Assembly (NCBI RefSeq): GCF_002155145.1
Contig: NZ_CP021323.1
Coordinates: 1,612,001 to 1,676,000, forward strand
Direction of reading: 5' to 3'
DNA: 64,000 nucleotides
Source of the DNA: Kushneria konosiri
GTDB taxonomy: Bacteria; Pseudomonadota; Gammaproteobacteria; Pseudomonadales; Halomonadaceae
A model generated the notes under the pieces. That model worked only from the letters and a program-made list of their open reading frames with translations. It did not search any database and was not told the DNA's origin. Position 1 is the stretch's first letter; each line of letters opens with the position of its first letter. The position numbers and the translations under genes were made by a program. Below are positions 17,475 through 25,920 of this stretch, in pieces.

Positions 17475-19235
17475 CTAACGCCCGGGCGGCGCGCTGTCAG
17501 GGGCTGCGTGATGATCCTCCATCGCCCAGGGGGCCTGATCATCATGGGCGGTGGTCTGTACCGGTCTGAGGGCCATACCCTCGCCGTCGTAACGGGCCGT
17601 GCGATAGCTCACACCGTGGCGGATGCGCGGTGGTTCGGGGCCCACATGCATGGCGGCCACCCGCTCGATGATGGCGCGGTCGGCCAGCGTCTGGCGGTCC
17701 TGCATGCGCAGGTGCTGCAGCCAGTTGGGGACCAGAAAGACCTCCTGCCAGAGGTCGCGCGCTTCGATATCGCGATACAGCGACCAGCGTTTGGCGCCGT
17801 TACGCAGCCTGAGCCGGCGCAGCGGACGTACCGCGCGGGCAAAGTCGCGAACCTGATCGGCCTCGATGCGATATTCGATGGTGACCATTACCGAGCCGCG
17901 GGCCGGGTCAAAGTCGAAATCCGGCGCCTCGATTCGGGCCTCCGGCGCGCCCATGAGGCTGTCGCTGTCCAGCGCCGGCAGGCGCGAGGGCCAGAACATC
18001 AGTGCCGAGACCATCAGCAGGGCCCCGGCCATCAACAGTGCCGTCTGCGTGCCCAGACTTTCGGCCATGTGGCCCCAGAGAAATGAGCCCATCGTCAATC
18101 CGGCGTAGAGCGCCGTTTGATAGAGTGCCAGCGCTCGGGCCTTGACCCAGTCCGGCACCAGCACCTGCACGGAGGAGTTGTAGGAGGCCACCGCCGCAAT
18201 CCAGCAGCTGCCGCCAAGGATCAGGGCCGGAAATACCGTCCAGAGCGTACTGATGCCGCCCAGGACCAGCATCACGCCGCCCAGCGCCATGGCCGCCACG
18301 TTGATCAATCGGCTGCTGCCCAGGCGCCGTCGCGCCCGGTTGACCAGCATGCTGGCGGCAATCGCCCCGACGCCCAGCCCACCCAGCATGTAGCCATAGA
18401 GCGAGGCGCTGCCGCCGGGATGATCGTGGGCCAGCAGCGGCAGCAGGGCCCAGATGGCGCTGGCCGAGATGCCAAAGACGAATGAGCGCAGCATGATCAG
18501 ACGCGTCACGCTGGAGTACTGGGTGAAGTGGATGGCGGCCTTGATGCCTTCCCACAGCCGCTCGGGCGGCAGATGCTTTTCGGGCACCGCGCGTCGCCAG
18601 CGCCACAGCGCCCAGATCAGGGTGCAAAAGCAGAAGACATTGAGCAGAAAGATCCACGCCGGCCCCAGCGCTGCCAGCAGCATGCCACCGATGGCCGGGC
18701 CGATGGCGCGGGCGGCGTTATAGTTGACGCTGTTGAGCAGGACAGCGCTGCTGACCAGATTGCGTGGTACCTGCTCATTGACGGCGGCCTGCCAGGCCGG
18801 TGTCGTGATGGCCCCGCCCACGGACACACACAAAATCGAGGCAATCAGAAGCGTCGGCGTGAGCAGGTCCATGAAGGCGATGACGGTGATAAAGACGCCG
18901 CCCAGCACCTCGATGAAAAGCCCGAACAGCATCACCCGGCGTCGGTCGTAGTTATCCGCGATCACGCCGGTCACGATCGACATCAGCACCAGCGGGGCGG
19001 CGGCGGCGACCTGAATCATGGCGACCATGACGGGACTTGCCTGGGCTGACGTGACTACCCAGGCGGCAGCCACCGACTGCGCCCACACGCCCAGATTGGC
19101 GAAAAGATTGGCGATCCAGATGATGCGAAAGGCAGGAATCGACAGCGGCGCCCAGGTGCTGACGTCTTCCGGGCGAGGCGGGATGGCGGTCTTCTCTAAT
19201 GTCAGATCACTCTGGCGGGATACGGGTTGCAGCAT
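17475..19235 (-). CDS. MFS_3-type exporter with C-terminal cytoplasmic domain
   Basis: The 586-residue protein has about 12 transmembrane helices in residues 25-430, in the style of the enterobactin-exporter (EntS/MFS_3) group, with the motif ADNYDRRRVMLFG after helix 2. The last 130 or so residues form a soluble domain with a ferredoxin-like pattern (SVMVTIEYRIEADQVRDFA, then WQEVFLVPNWLQHL), as in MFS_3 proteins fused to a monooxygenase-like alpha/beta barrel. It probably exports a small organic compound; the substrate is unknown. The gene is transcribed toward recQ, ending 36 bp before the recQ start. Confidence 0.87.
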   Translation of the reverse strand: MLQPVSRQSDLTLEKTAIPPRPEDVSTWAPLSIPAFRIIWIANLFANLGVWAQSVAAAWVVTSAQASPVMVAMIQVAAAAPLVLMSIVTGVIADNYDRRRVMLFGLFIEVLGGVFITVIAFMDLLTPTLLIASILCVSVGGAITTPAWQAAVNEQVPRNLVSSAVLLNSVNYNAARAIGPAIGGMLLAALGPAWIFLLNVFCFCTLIWALWRWRRAVPEKHLPPERLWEGIKAAIHFTQYSSVTRLIMLRSFVFGISASAIWALLPLLAHDHPGGSASLYGYMLGGLGVGAIAASMLVNRARRRLGSSRLINVAAMALGGVMLVLGGISTLWTVFPALILGGSCWIAAVASYNSSVQVLVPDWVKARALALYQTALYAGLTMGSFLWGHMAESLGTQTALLMAGALLMVSALMFWPSRLPALDSDSLMGAPEARIEAPDFDFDPARGSVMVTIEYRIEADQVRDFARAVRPLRRLRLRNGAKRWSLYRDIEARDLWQEVFLVPNWLQHLRMQDRQTLADRAIIERVAAMHVGPEPPRIRHGVSYRTARYDGEGMALRPVQTTAHDDQAPWAMEDHHAAPDSAPPGR

Positions 19236-19358
19236 GAGGCACTCTTTAGTCGGTCGCGTCCGATCGATTCGATGGCATCTGAAACCTGGCCGGGCAGAGC
19301 CCCATGTTACGCCGTTTCATGACGACCGACAGGGCAGGGCCTCGCTTTTTTCAGCCAT

Positions 19359-19372
19359 TTGTCCTGCATCAA
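19359..19372 (+). promoter_or_regulatory. Candidate Anr/FNR box of the D-lactate dehydrogenase gene
   Basis: TTGTCCTGCATCAA matches the FNR/Anr consensus TTGAT-N4-ATCAA at 8 of 10 fixed positions, with one perfect half. A good -10 hexamer TAAAAT lies at 19394-19399, placing the likely start of transcription near 19406 and the box centre about 40.5 bp upstream. That is the classic class II activator position. The anr gene is in the same window at 36.2 kb. Confidence 0.55.
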
Positions 19373-19456
19373 AACTGCTCGTGCGCCCCTTGCTAAAATC
19401 GTAGGCAATGGATCGTCAACAGCCGCCTTGTGCGCCGTCATCCCGCGGAGAGTGTC

Positions 19457-20479
19457 ATGAAAGTCACCGTCTATAGCGCCCAGCCCTATGATGAACGCTT
19501 CTTTGAGGAGACCCGTCTTGAAGGGTTGGCCGATGTGCCCTTCGAGCTGATCTATCAGCGGGTGGCCCTGTCACGCCAGACCACGGCGCTGGCCGAGGGC
19601 AGTGACGCCGTGTGCGTGTTCGTCAATGACGTGCTGGACGAAAGTGTGCTCGAGGCGCTGGCTGACATGGGGGTGAAAGCCATCGTGTTGCGCTGTGCCG
19701 GGTTCAACAACGTCGATCTGGCCGCTGCCGAACGGCTGGGCTTTTTTGTCGCCCGGGTGCCGGCCTATTCGCCTGAAGCTGTCGCCGAGCATGCGCTGGC
19801 GCTCGCCCTGACCCTCAACCGCCATACCCATCGCGCCTTCAATCGGGTCCGCGAGGGCAACTTTGCCCTGGAGGGTCTGCTGGGCATGACGATGCAGGGC
19901 AAAACGGTCGGCATTATCGGCACAGGCCGTATCGGCCTTGCCACAGCGCGTATCTTTCGAGGGCTGGGCTGCCGGGTACTGGGCAGCGATCCCTTTCCCG
20001 CTCCGGCCTTCAAGGACATCGGCGAGATCGTGGCGCTCGAGACCCTGCTTTCGCAGGCCGATATCGTATCCCTGCACTGTCCGCTGCTTGAGGCCACCCA
20101 CCATCTGATCGATGAGGCGTCACTTGAGCGCATGAAACCCGGCGCGATGCTGATCAATACCTCCCGCGGGGCGCTGATCGACACCCGCGCCGTGATCGAG
20201 GCACTCAAGTCGCGCCAGCTCGGCGCACTGGGCATTGATGTCTACGAGCAGGAGAGCGGGCTGTTCTTTCAGGACCACTCCTCCGAAATCATTGATGACG
20301 ACATCTTCATGCGGCTGATGACCTTTCCCAATGTGCTGGTCACCGGCCACCAGGGATTTTTCACGGTCGAGGCCCTGCGCGAAATCGCTCAGGTAACCTT
20401 TCAGAACCTGCTTTGCCTGATGCGCGGCGAGCACTGTGACAATGCCCTGATTGCTCGAGAGGCGAGAGCCCTTTCATAA
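19457..20479 (+). CDS. ldhA: D-lactate dehydrogenase (fermentative, 2-hydroxyacid dehydrogenase family)
   Basis: This NAD-dependent cytoplasmic enzyme reduces pyruvate to D-lactate. The 340-residue protein has the usual D-LDH length and features: the Rossmann motif VGIIGTGRIGLATARIF, the substrate/NAD-binding NTSRGALIDTRAV with its Arg, the Glu in DVYEQESGLFF, and the catalytic His in VTGHQGFFT. The FFQDHS segment is typical of LdhA rather than of other 2-hydroxyacid dehydrogenases. The start at 19457 follows CGGAG; an earlier in-frame codon at 19430 lacks a ribosome site. A candidate Anr box and -10 element precede it, which fits a gene switched on when oxygen is low. Confidence 0.92.
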   Translation: MKVTVYSAQPYDERFFEETRLEGLADVPFELIYQRVALSRQTTALAEGSDAVCVFVNDVLDESVLEALADMGVKAIVLRCAGFNNVDLAAAERLGFFVARVPAYSPEAVAEHALALALTLNRHTHRAFNRVREGNFALEGLLGMTMQGKTVGIIGTGRIGLATARIFRGLGCRVLGSDPFPAPAFKDIGEIVALETLLSQADIVSLHCPLLEATHHLIDEASLERMKPGAMLINTSRGALIDTRAVIEALKSRQLGALGIDVYEQESGLFFQDHSSEIIDDDIFMRLMTFPNVLVTGHQGFFTVEALREIAQVTFQNLLCLMRGEHCDNALIAREARALS

Positions 20480-20522
20480 GGCGTGGTCTGGCAGCAGCGG
20501 TCGGGCAGACCTCCGCGTGCGG

Positions 20523-21185
20523 TCAATGCCCGTGACAGGCGCCTTTGGCGACCTCAAAGGAGAGCCGGATGTGCTCTTCAAGCAGTGTTCGTGCTGCAGA
20601 GACATCGCGTGCCATGGCCAGATCGACCAGCTGGGCGTGCTGCTCGTTGAGGGTCGCTCGAACCGTGTCGTTGGCGGGTGCCATGCGACGATAACGGTCG
20701 AACTGGTCATGCAGCTGTTCAATGAAGCGAAGCAGCCAGGGCGAGCCACAGGGTTCGAGAAGATGACGATGAAACTGCAGGTGCATCTGCTCCCAGTGCT
20801 CCAGCCGCTCCGGCGCGTCATCGGCCCGTTTGAGCCGATGAAAGGCCGCCAGCAGGCCGGCTTCCCATTCATCGCCGCCTGCCTGGAGTGCCTGAGTCAG
20901 TGCCTGACCCTCGAGCCGCTGCCGCAGGTCGGTGATGTCGTCGAGTTCACTGCGTCTGAGGGCCGGCACCCGAAAGCCGCGCTGATTTTCCTGCTCAAGA
21001 AGGCCATAGGCGGCCAGACGATTGAGCACTTCCCGCAGTGGACTCAACCCCACGCCGTAGTGCTGTTTCAGTGCCGTGATCGCAAGCTTTTGTCCCGCCG
21101 TAAAGCGGCCATCGATCAGGTCGCGCTTCAATACAGCGTACAGCTGACCTGCCGCCGTGCTCGCAGCAGAGGCTTCGGTGTTCAT
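20523..21185 (-). CDS. GntR-family regulator (FCD domain)
   Basis: This 220-residue transcription factor has an N-terminal winged helix (AGQLYAVLKRDLIDGRF through LSPLREVLNRLAAYGLLE) and a C-terminal helical FCD effector domain with metal-binding His residues (FHRHLLEPCGS near 135; ARTLLEEHIRLS near the end). The ATG at 21185 has AAAGGAT at a suitable distance; the frame stays open further upstream, but those residues look non-conserved. It is divergent from the gamma-glutamyltransferase-like operon and most likely controls it. FCD regulators bind small organic acids, which fits the adjoining tricarboxylate-type transporter. Confidence 0.9.
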   Translation of the reverse strand: MNTEASAASTAAGQLYAVLKRDLIDGRFTAGQKLAITALKQHYGVGLSPLREVLNRLAAYGLLEQENQRGFRVPALRRSELDDITDLRQRLEGQALTQALQAGGDEWEAGLLAAFHRLKRADDAPERLEHWEQMHLQFHRHLLEPCGSPWLLRFIEQLHDQFDRYRRMAPANDTVRATLNEQHAQLVDLAMARDVSAARTLLEEHIRLSFEVAKGACHGH

Positions 21186-21205
21186 AAGAACGGATCCTTT
21201 AATGC

Positions 21206-21325
21206 AGGTGTACCAACGCACTATCACGCGATTCCCGGGTAACCCGCCAACATGGGGCTTGACCCGCAGGAGAATACGACGCCATAGTAAAAAATCGATT
21301 TTTCACACTATAAACGATTAGTGTG
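21206..21325. promoter_or_regulatory. Divergent control region with palindromes (GntR / amidohydrolase operon)
   Basis: Three symmetric elements stand out. AGGTGTACCA (21206-21215) fits the FCD-type GntR pattern TNGT-NN-ACNA with one mismatch and sits near the regulator start. AAAAATCGATTTTT (21290-21303) is a perfect 14-bp palindrome. Directly after it, CACACTA (21304-21310) and TAGTGTG (21319-21325) form an inverted repeat with an 8-bp spacer. Any of these could be the operator; the last pair lies about 70 bp before the operon start. Confidence 0.5.
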
Positions 21326-21394
21326 TCCTGTCGCAGGCTCTACGGTTTTCAGCGAATCCCATAACAATTCGACGCAGAACAATCAGAGAACGCC

Positions 21395-23026
21395 ATGTCC
21401 CTTGCTTTCGATCACAACAATCCCTTTCCCTCTCGCCGCAGTGCCACCTACGCCCGTCACGGTATGGTCGCCGCCTCGCAGCCTCAGGCCAGTCAGGCCG
21501 GGCGCGATATTCTGGCTCAGGGCGGCAACGCCATTGATGCGGCCATCGCGACCGCTGCGGTGCTGACAGTGGTGGAACCCAGTGGCAACGGTATCGGGGG
21601 GGACGCCTTTGCGCTGGTCTGGCTGGCGCAGGGCGATGAGGGAAGAGGCAGGCTTCACGGGCTCAATGCCAGCGGACATGCACCGAAGCGGCTGACGCCC
21701 GAGGCCGTCAGGGCAGCAGGCCATGAGGAGATGCCCCTGCACGGCTGGACGCCGGTCACCGTGCCCGGACTTCCCGCCGCCTGGGCGGAACTCTCAAGGC
21801 AATATGGCCGGCTGGATTTTGCCGCGCTGCTGGCGCCGGCCATTCGCATTGCGCGAGAGGGCTTTCCCGTCTCGCCGGTCATCAGCCAGCTCTGGCAGCG
21901 CGCGGAGAAGACATTCCGCGCCAGGGCGGAAGACCCCGCCATTGCCCCCTGGCTTGACAACTTTGCGCCTGAAGGTCGTGCACCGCTGGCGGGCGAGATG
22001 TATCGCAACGAAGCGCTGGCGACAACGCTTGAGTCACTGGCCGAAAGTCACTGCGACAGCTTCTATCAAGGCGAGCTGGCGCAAAAAGTCGATGCCTTCT
22101 CAAGGCAAACGGGCGGCTATCTTCGGGCGGACGATCTTGCCGATTACCGGCCCGAGTGGGTTGAGCCGATCTCGGTCAACTACCGCGGCGTTGATGTCTG
22201 GGAAATCCCGCCCAACGGTCAGGGCATGGTGGCCCTGATGGCCCTGCAGATGATGGAAGGCTTTGACATCACGGTGCGTGATGACCCGCAGCTGCTGCAT
22301 CGTCAGCTGGAGGCGATGAAGCTGGCCTATACCGATGGCCATTATCACATCACTCACGCCGAGCACATGCGCACCAGCGTTGCCTCGTTGTTGAGCGATG
22401 CCTACGCCGACACCCGTCGCCGCCTGATCGGTGAGCGCGCCATCGACCCCGAACCCGGCGAGCCTCAGGCCGGCGGCACCGTGTATCTGGCCACCGCTGA
22501 CCGCGACGGCAATATGGTGTCCTATATCCAGAGCAACTATCACGGCTTCGGGTCGGGCGTGGTCGTGCCCGGTACCGGCATCTCACTGCAAAATCGCGGG
22601 CATGGCTTTAGCCTGAAAACTGACCACGTCAACGTGCTGGCGCCGGGCAAGCGTACCTTTCATACCATCATCCCGGGCTTTTTGACCCAGGGCGATACCG
22701 CTCTGGGGCCTTTTGGGGTCATGGGCGGGTTCATGCAGCCCCAGGGGCACATGCAGATTGTCATGAACCTGGTCGATTTCGGCCTCAACCCTCAGGCAGC
22801 GCTGGATGCACCGCGCTGGCAGTGGATGGGCGGACGCAGGATCGGCATCGAGCCCGGCTATCCGATGCATGTGATTCGAGAGATGGGGGAGCGCGGTCAT
22901 CAAATGACGCTGGCGGTAGACAGCACGGCCTACGGTCGTGGCCAGATCATCCTTCGTGACCCGCGAAGCGGCGTCTACTGCGGCGGCACCGAGCCGCGTA
23001 CCGATTCAAGCATTGCGGTGCTCTAA
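21395..23026 (+). CDS. Gamma-glutamyltransferase-family Ntn-hydrolase (possible oxamate amidohydrolase)
   Basis: The 543-residue protein belongs to the self-cleaving gamma-glutamyltranspeptidase superfamily: ILAQGGNAIDAAIATAA at the N-terminus, NGIGGDAFALVW, and the processing site in QAGGTVYLATADRDGN, where Thr362 would become the nucleophile. There is no signal peptide, unlike classical periplasmic GGT, so it should act in the cytoplasm. Cytoplasmic relatives include B. subtilis YwrD and Klebsiella HpxW, the latter an oxamate amidohydrolase of purine catabolism. Given the allantoin cluster 20 kb away, an HpxW-type activity is a fair hypothesis. It heads an operon with chromate-type and TTT transporters; the next gene starts 3 bp after its stop. 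Confidence 0.85.
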   Translation: MSLAFDHNNPFPSRRSATYARHGMVAASQPQASQAGRDILAQGGNAIDAAIATAAVLTVVEPSGNGIGGDAFALVWLAQGDEGRGRLHGLNASGHAPKRLTPEAVRAAGHEEMPLHGWTPVTVPGLPAAWAELSRQYGRLDFAALLAPAIRIAREGFPVSPVISQLWQRAEKTFRARAEDPAIAPWLDNFAPEGRAPLAGEMYRNEALATTLESLAESHCDSFYQGELAQKVDAFSRQTGGYLRADDLADYRPEWVEPISVNYRGVDVWEIPPNGQGMVALMALQMMEGFDITVRDDPQLLHRQLEAMKLAYTDGHYHITHAEHMRTSVASLLSDAYADTRRRLIGERAIDPEPGEPQAGGTVYLATADRDGNMVSYIQSNYHGFGSGVVVPGTGISLQNRGHGFSLKTDHVNVLAPGKRTFHTIIPGFLTQGDTALGPFGVMGGFMQPQGHMQIVMNLVDFGLNPQAALDAPRWQWMGGRRIGIEPGYPMHVIREMGERGHQMTLAVDSTAYGRGQIILRDPRSGVYCGGTEPRTDSSIAVL

Positions 23027-23029
23027 GCC

Positions 23030-23608
23030 ATGTCTTCAACCCTGACCACACAGCGTCATCTGTTCACGGCGTTTTTGCGCATCGGCCTGCTCGGGTTTGG
23101 CGGTGGCCCGTCGATGATTCCGCTGGTGCATGCCGAGGCGGTCATGCGCCATCAGTGGATGAGTGATGACGAGTTCAGCGACGTGCTGGCGATCGGCAAC
23201 ACGCTGCCCGGCCCGATTGCCACCAAAATGGCCGGCACCATCGGCTATCGGGTTGGTGGCGTCATGGGGTGCATCAATGCCGTGGTTGCCGTCATCGTGC
23301 CCTGCATTGTGGCCATGATGGTGCTTCTGGGGCTTTTTACACGCTACCGCGACCAGCACTGGATTCAGGGCATGAGTGAAGGGGTGATCCCGGTCGTCAT
23401 GGTGATGATGGGCCAGCTCACCTGGGACTTTTTCCAGAAATCTCGCAGCGTGCTCGGCTGGGTGGCAACCCTGGTGATGGGCGCGGTCGCGGGCGGTCTG
23501 ATCTACGGGCTCGACATTCATCCGGGGCTGGTGATTGGCGCAGTTCTTGCGGCTGCCCTGTTGCGACCGGAAAAGAGACGCAAGCGCCGCGCGGAGGTCA
23601 GGTCATGA
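23030..23608 (+). CDS. Half-size ChrA-family transporter, first of a pair
   Basis: This 192-residue inner-membrane protein with about six hydrophobic segments is one half of a chromate ion transporter. It has the CHR-domain motifs GLLGFGGGPSMIPLV, DVLAIGNTLPGPIATKMAG and a basic C-terminal tail. Full-length ChrA contains two such domains; here they are encoded separately, as in the short-chain CHR family. It sits 3 bp after the amidohydrolase gene and overlaps its partner by 4 bp. Chromate export is the name-giving activity, but nothing in the neighbourhood points to chromate; an organic anion or sulfate-like substrate is possible. Confidence 0.88.
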   Translation: MSSTLTTQRHLFTAFLRIGLLGFGGGPSMIPLVHAEAVMRHQWMSDDEFSDVLAIGNTLPGPIATKMAGTIGYRVGGVMGCINAVVAVIVPCIVAMMVLLGLFTRYRDQHWIQGMSEGVIPVVMVMMGQLTWDFFQKSRSVLGWVATLVMGAVAGGLIYGLDIHPGLVIGAVLAAALLRPEKRRKRRAEVRS

Positions 23609-24135
23609 TCTATCTGGATCTCTTTCTGGCGTTTTTCATTCCCAACATCATCGGCTATGGCGGCGGGCCGGCGATCATCCCTCTGATCGAAAACGAGGTC
23701 GTCGGACGCTACGGCTGGCTGACCTCGCAGCAGTTTGCAGAGGCGCTGGCCCTGGGTAACACCCTGCCCAGCCCCATCGCCACTAAGATGGCCGGCTATA
23801 TCGGCCATGAAGTGGCGGGTGTGGGCGGGGCGCTGGTGGCCACACTTGCCACCGTTGCGCCCTCGCTGATTCTGATGCTGGTCGCGCTGGGCACGCTGTA
23901 TCGCTATCGCGACTCGATCAAGGTCAAGTCGATGAGCCAGTGGGTCAGGCCGGTGATCATGGTGCTGATGGGCTATCTCACCTGGTCGTTTCTCGATGAA
24001 GGCGTCAGCAATGCGGGCTGGATGCACACCGCCATTGTTGGCGTGGTCGCCTGCGTCATGCTGGTGTGGCTCAGGCTTCATCCGGTCTGGGCGGTCGTCG
24101 CCGGGCTGGTGTACGGCGGTCTGCTGCTCGGCTGA
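23605..24135 (+). CDS. Half-size ChrA-family transporter, second of a pair
   Basis: This 176-residue membrane protein is similar in layout to the preceding gene: IIGYGGGPAIIPLIENEV, EALALGNTLPSPIATKMAG, and about six hydrophobic segments. The ATGA overlap (23605-23608) shows tight coupling with the first half, and the two would form a heterodimer of opposed topology. Both halves keep the proline-rich PxPIATKMAG loop that is conserved in the family, so neither looks degenerate. A 146-bp A-rich gap separates it from tctC. Confidence 0.88.
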   Translation: MIYLDLFLAFFIPNIIGYGGGPAIIPLIENEVVGRYGWLTSQQFAEALALGNTLPSPIATKMAGYIGHEVAGVGGALVATLATVAPSLILMLVALGTLYRYRDSIKVKSMSQWVRPVIMVLMGYLTWSFLDEGVSNAGWMHTAIVGVVACVMLVWLRLHPVWAVVAGLVYGGLLLG

Positions 24136-24281
24136 GCAAGGGGGAAAGCACGTCGGGTGATGTCATCGCCCTGTTTCAAGCACGACAGAAAAAGCAACGA
24201 TACACGGCCATAACCACAAAAAAGGCCAACACAAGCGCCATCAACACAATGTCAAACCAACAATATCAATAAGGACAAGCC

Positions 24282-25292
24282 ATGTTTTATGACGTTTTAC
24301 TCCATACCACTCGAAAGTCTCTGAGCCGTCTGTGTCTTTCCGGCGCAGCGGTGGCCTCGCTGACGGTGGGTGCTGCCACCTGTCTGGCAACGACGCAATC
24401 GGCCCAGGCCGACGACTATCCCGACCACGCCATTGAATTTATCGTGCCCTGGTCGCCAGGCGGCGGTAGCGATGCCCTGATGCGCATCATTTCCAACGAC
24501 GCTCAGCAATATCTTGGGCAACCGATGCCGGTGATCAACATGCCCGGCGTCAGTGGGACCATTGGTCTCAAGGAGCTCGCGGGGAAAGCGCCCGATGGCT
24601 ATACCCTGGGGCAGATTCATGAAGGTTTGATGGCTTCCAACGCCACCGGCCTGACGCCCCTGAACTGGGACGATTTCCAGCCGATTGCCTCGCTGGCCTC
24701 CTCACCGCAGTATCTTGTGGTCAACGCCGACAGTGAGTGGACCACCTTCGAGGAGTTCGCTGAATACGCCAGGGCCCACCCCGGCGAGATCCGGATGGGC
24801 GCCACGCTGGGCGGGATTCCCCACGTTCATTCCGCGATGATCGAGGATGCCATTGATGCCAAATTCCGCTATGTCGGCTTTGAAGGCACCGGCGCCCGTA
24901 TCCGCTCTCTGGTCGGCGGCCATATCGATGCCTCGATCGGCGATATTTCATCAAGCCTTGAGTTCGTCAAAAACGGCGACCTGCGGTTTCTGGCCGTCGG
25001 CAGCAAAAAACGGCCCGAACAGACCCCGGAGGTGCCCACCTTCAAGGAGCTTGGCTACGACAATCTCGATTTGAGCATCAATCGTGGCATCGTGGCGCCG
25101 AAAGGCATCGACCCGGCCCGAGTCGAAACGCTGGCCAGCAGTTTTGAGAAGATGTCTGAGGACCCCGACTTCATCAAGCGGATCAACCGGGCGGGCGCCG
25201 AAGTCGAGTTCATGGGGCCGCAGGCCTACGCGGACTATCTGGCCGGGGTTGATGCGACGGTTAAGCGCCTTTCCAGCAGGCTGGCCCGATGA
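24282..25292 (+). CDS. tctC: Tripartite tricarboxylate transporter substrate-binding protein (Bug/TctC)
   Basis: This periplasmic binding protein captures a carboxylated substrate for the TctBA membrane complex. The 336-residue protein has a signal peptide ending in SAQADD (about residue 44) and the Bug-family sequence: FIVPWSPGGGSDALMR, VINMPGVSGTIGLKEL, then the second lobe. The two loops that hold the carboxylate in this family are present. The substrate cannot be told from sequence; the operon neighbour, an amidohydrolase, suggests an amide or its acid. The stop overlaps tctB by 4 bp. The first ATG is used, after AAGGACAAGCC. Confidence 0.9.
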   Translation: MFYDVLLHTTRKSLSRLCLSGAAVASLTVGAATCLATTQSAQADDYPDHAIEFIVPWSPGGGSDALMRIISNDAQQYLGQPMPVINMPGVSGTIGLKELAGKAPDGYTLGQIHEGLMASNATGLTPLNWDDFQPIASLASSPQYLVVNADSEWTTFEEFAEYARAHPGEIRMGATLGGIPHVHSAMIEDAIDAKFRYVGFEGTGARIRSLVGGHIDASIGDISSSLEFVKNGDLRFLAVGSKKRPEQTPEVPTFKELGYDNLDLSINRGIVAPKGIDPARVETLASSFEKMSEDPDFIKRINRAGAEVEFMGPQAYADYLAGVDATVKRLSSRLAR

Positions 25293-25822
25293 GTGCTGCC
25301 ACCGACCAGGCCTCTCGCGCGACGCGAGAGGCCAACAGCGAGCGCGGCAAGGCCATCGCCAACATCCTGTTTAACGCCGGTCTTGCGGCACTGTTTGTCG
25401 GGCTTTTCATGGAGGCCGGCGATCTGCCGTCCTCCATGTGGGAGCCGCTGGGGGCAGGTTCGTTCCCCCGGCTGGTGCTGGGGGCGCTGGTGCTTTTCAA
25501 CCTGGCGATCATGTGTCAGTCCATGATCGAGCTGCGACGTGCCGACCCGGCGTCGAGTGTGGGGGCCGGGCGCTGGTTCATCCAGCGACGGCTGGCCTTT
25601 GCCAGCCTGGCGGCCTTTTGTGGCTACGCGCTGCTGATGCCCTGGCTTGGCTTTGCTCTGGCGTCGCTGCTGTTTTTGTTCATCGTTCAGATCATTCTGG
25701 GGGCGCGAAGCGGCCGCCGGCTGCTGATGGCCTGCGCTGTCTCGGCGGTCTTCGGCCCGGGCCTGGACGCGCTCTTTGGCCAGGTTTTCATGATTTCGCT
25801 GCCCCAGGGCCGCTTGTGGTAA
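25289..25822 (+). CDS. tctB: Tripartite tricarboxylate transporter small membrane subunit (TctB)
   Basis: The 177-residue protein has four predicted transmembrane helices (about residues 27-45, 62-82, 94-118, 125-160) after a polar start, the normal layout of TctB/DUF1468. It forms the small membrane part of the TTT system between the binding protein and the large TctA permease. It overlaps tctC by 4 bp and is followed by tctA after about 100 bp, a wider gap than usual. An in-frame TTG within that gap lengthens the tctA frame but is not a likely start. Confidence 0.9.
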   Translation: MSAATDQASRATREANSERGKAIANILFNAGLAALFVGLFMEAGDLPSSMWEPLGAGSFPRLVLGALVLFNLAIMCQSMIELRRADPASSVGAGRWFIQRRLAFASLAAFCGYALLMPWLGFALASLLFLFIVQIILGARSGRRLLMACAVSAVFGPGLDALFGQVFMISLPQGRLW

Positions 25823-25920
25823 CTCGACCCTATGTTTGAGGGTTGAGCTCCCGAGCCTCTATTCCTTCAGGATCAAAACCGCCCCGTAACAACAACGCCA
25901 AAGGGGCAAGAGAGTCTTCC

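Noticed and set aside
23030-24135. Broken chrA gene
   Set aside because: The two frames overlap by ATGA and both keep conserved motifs; they fit a natural two-gene half-size pair, not a frameshift.
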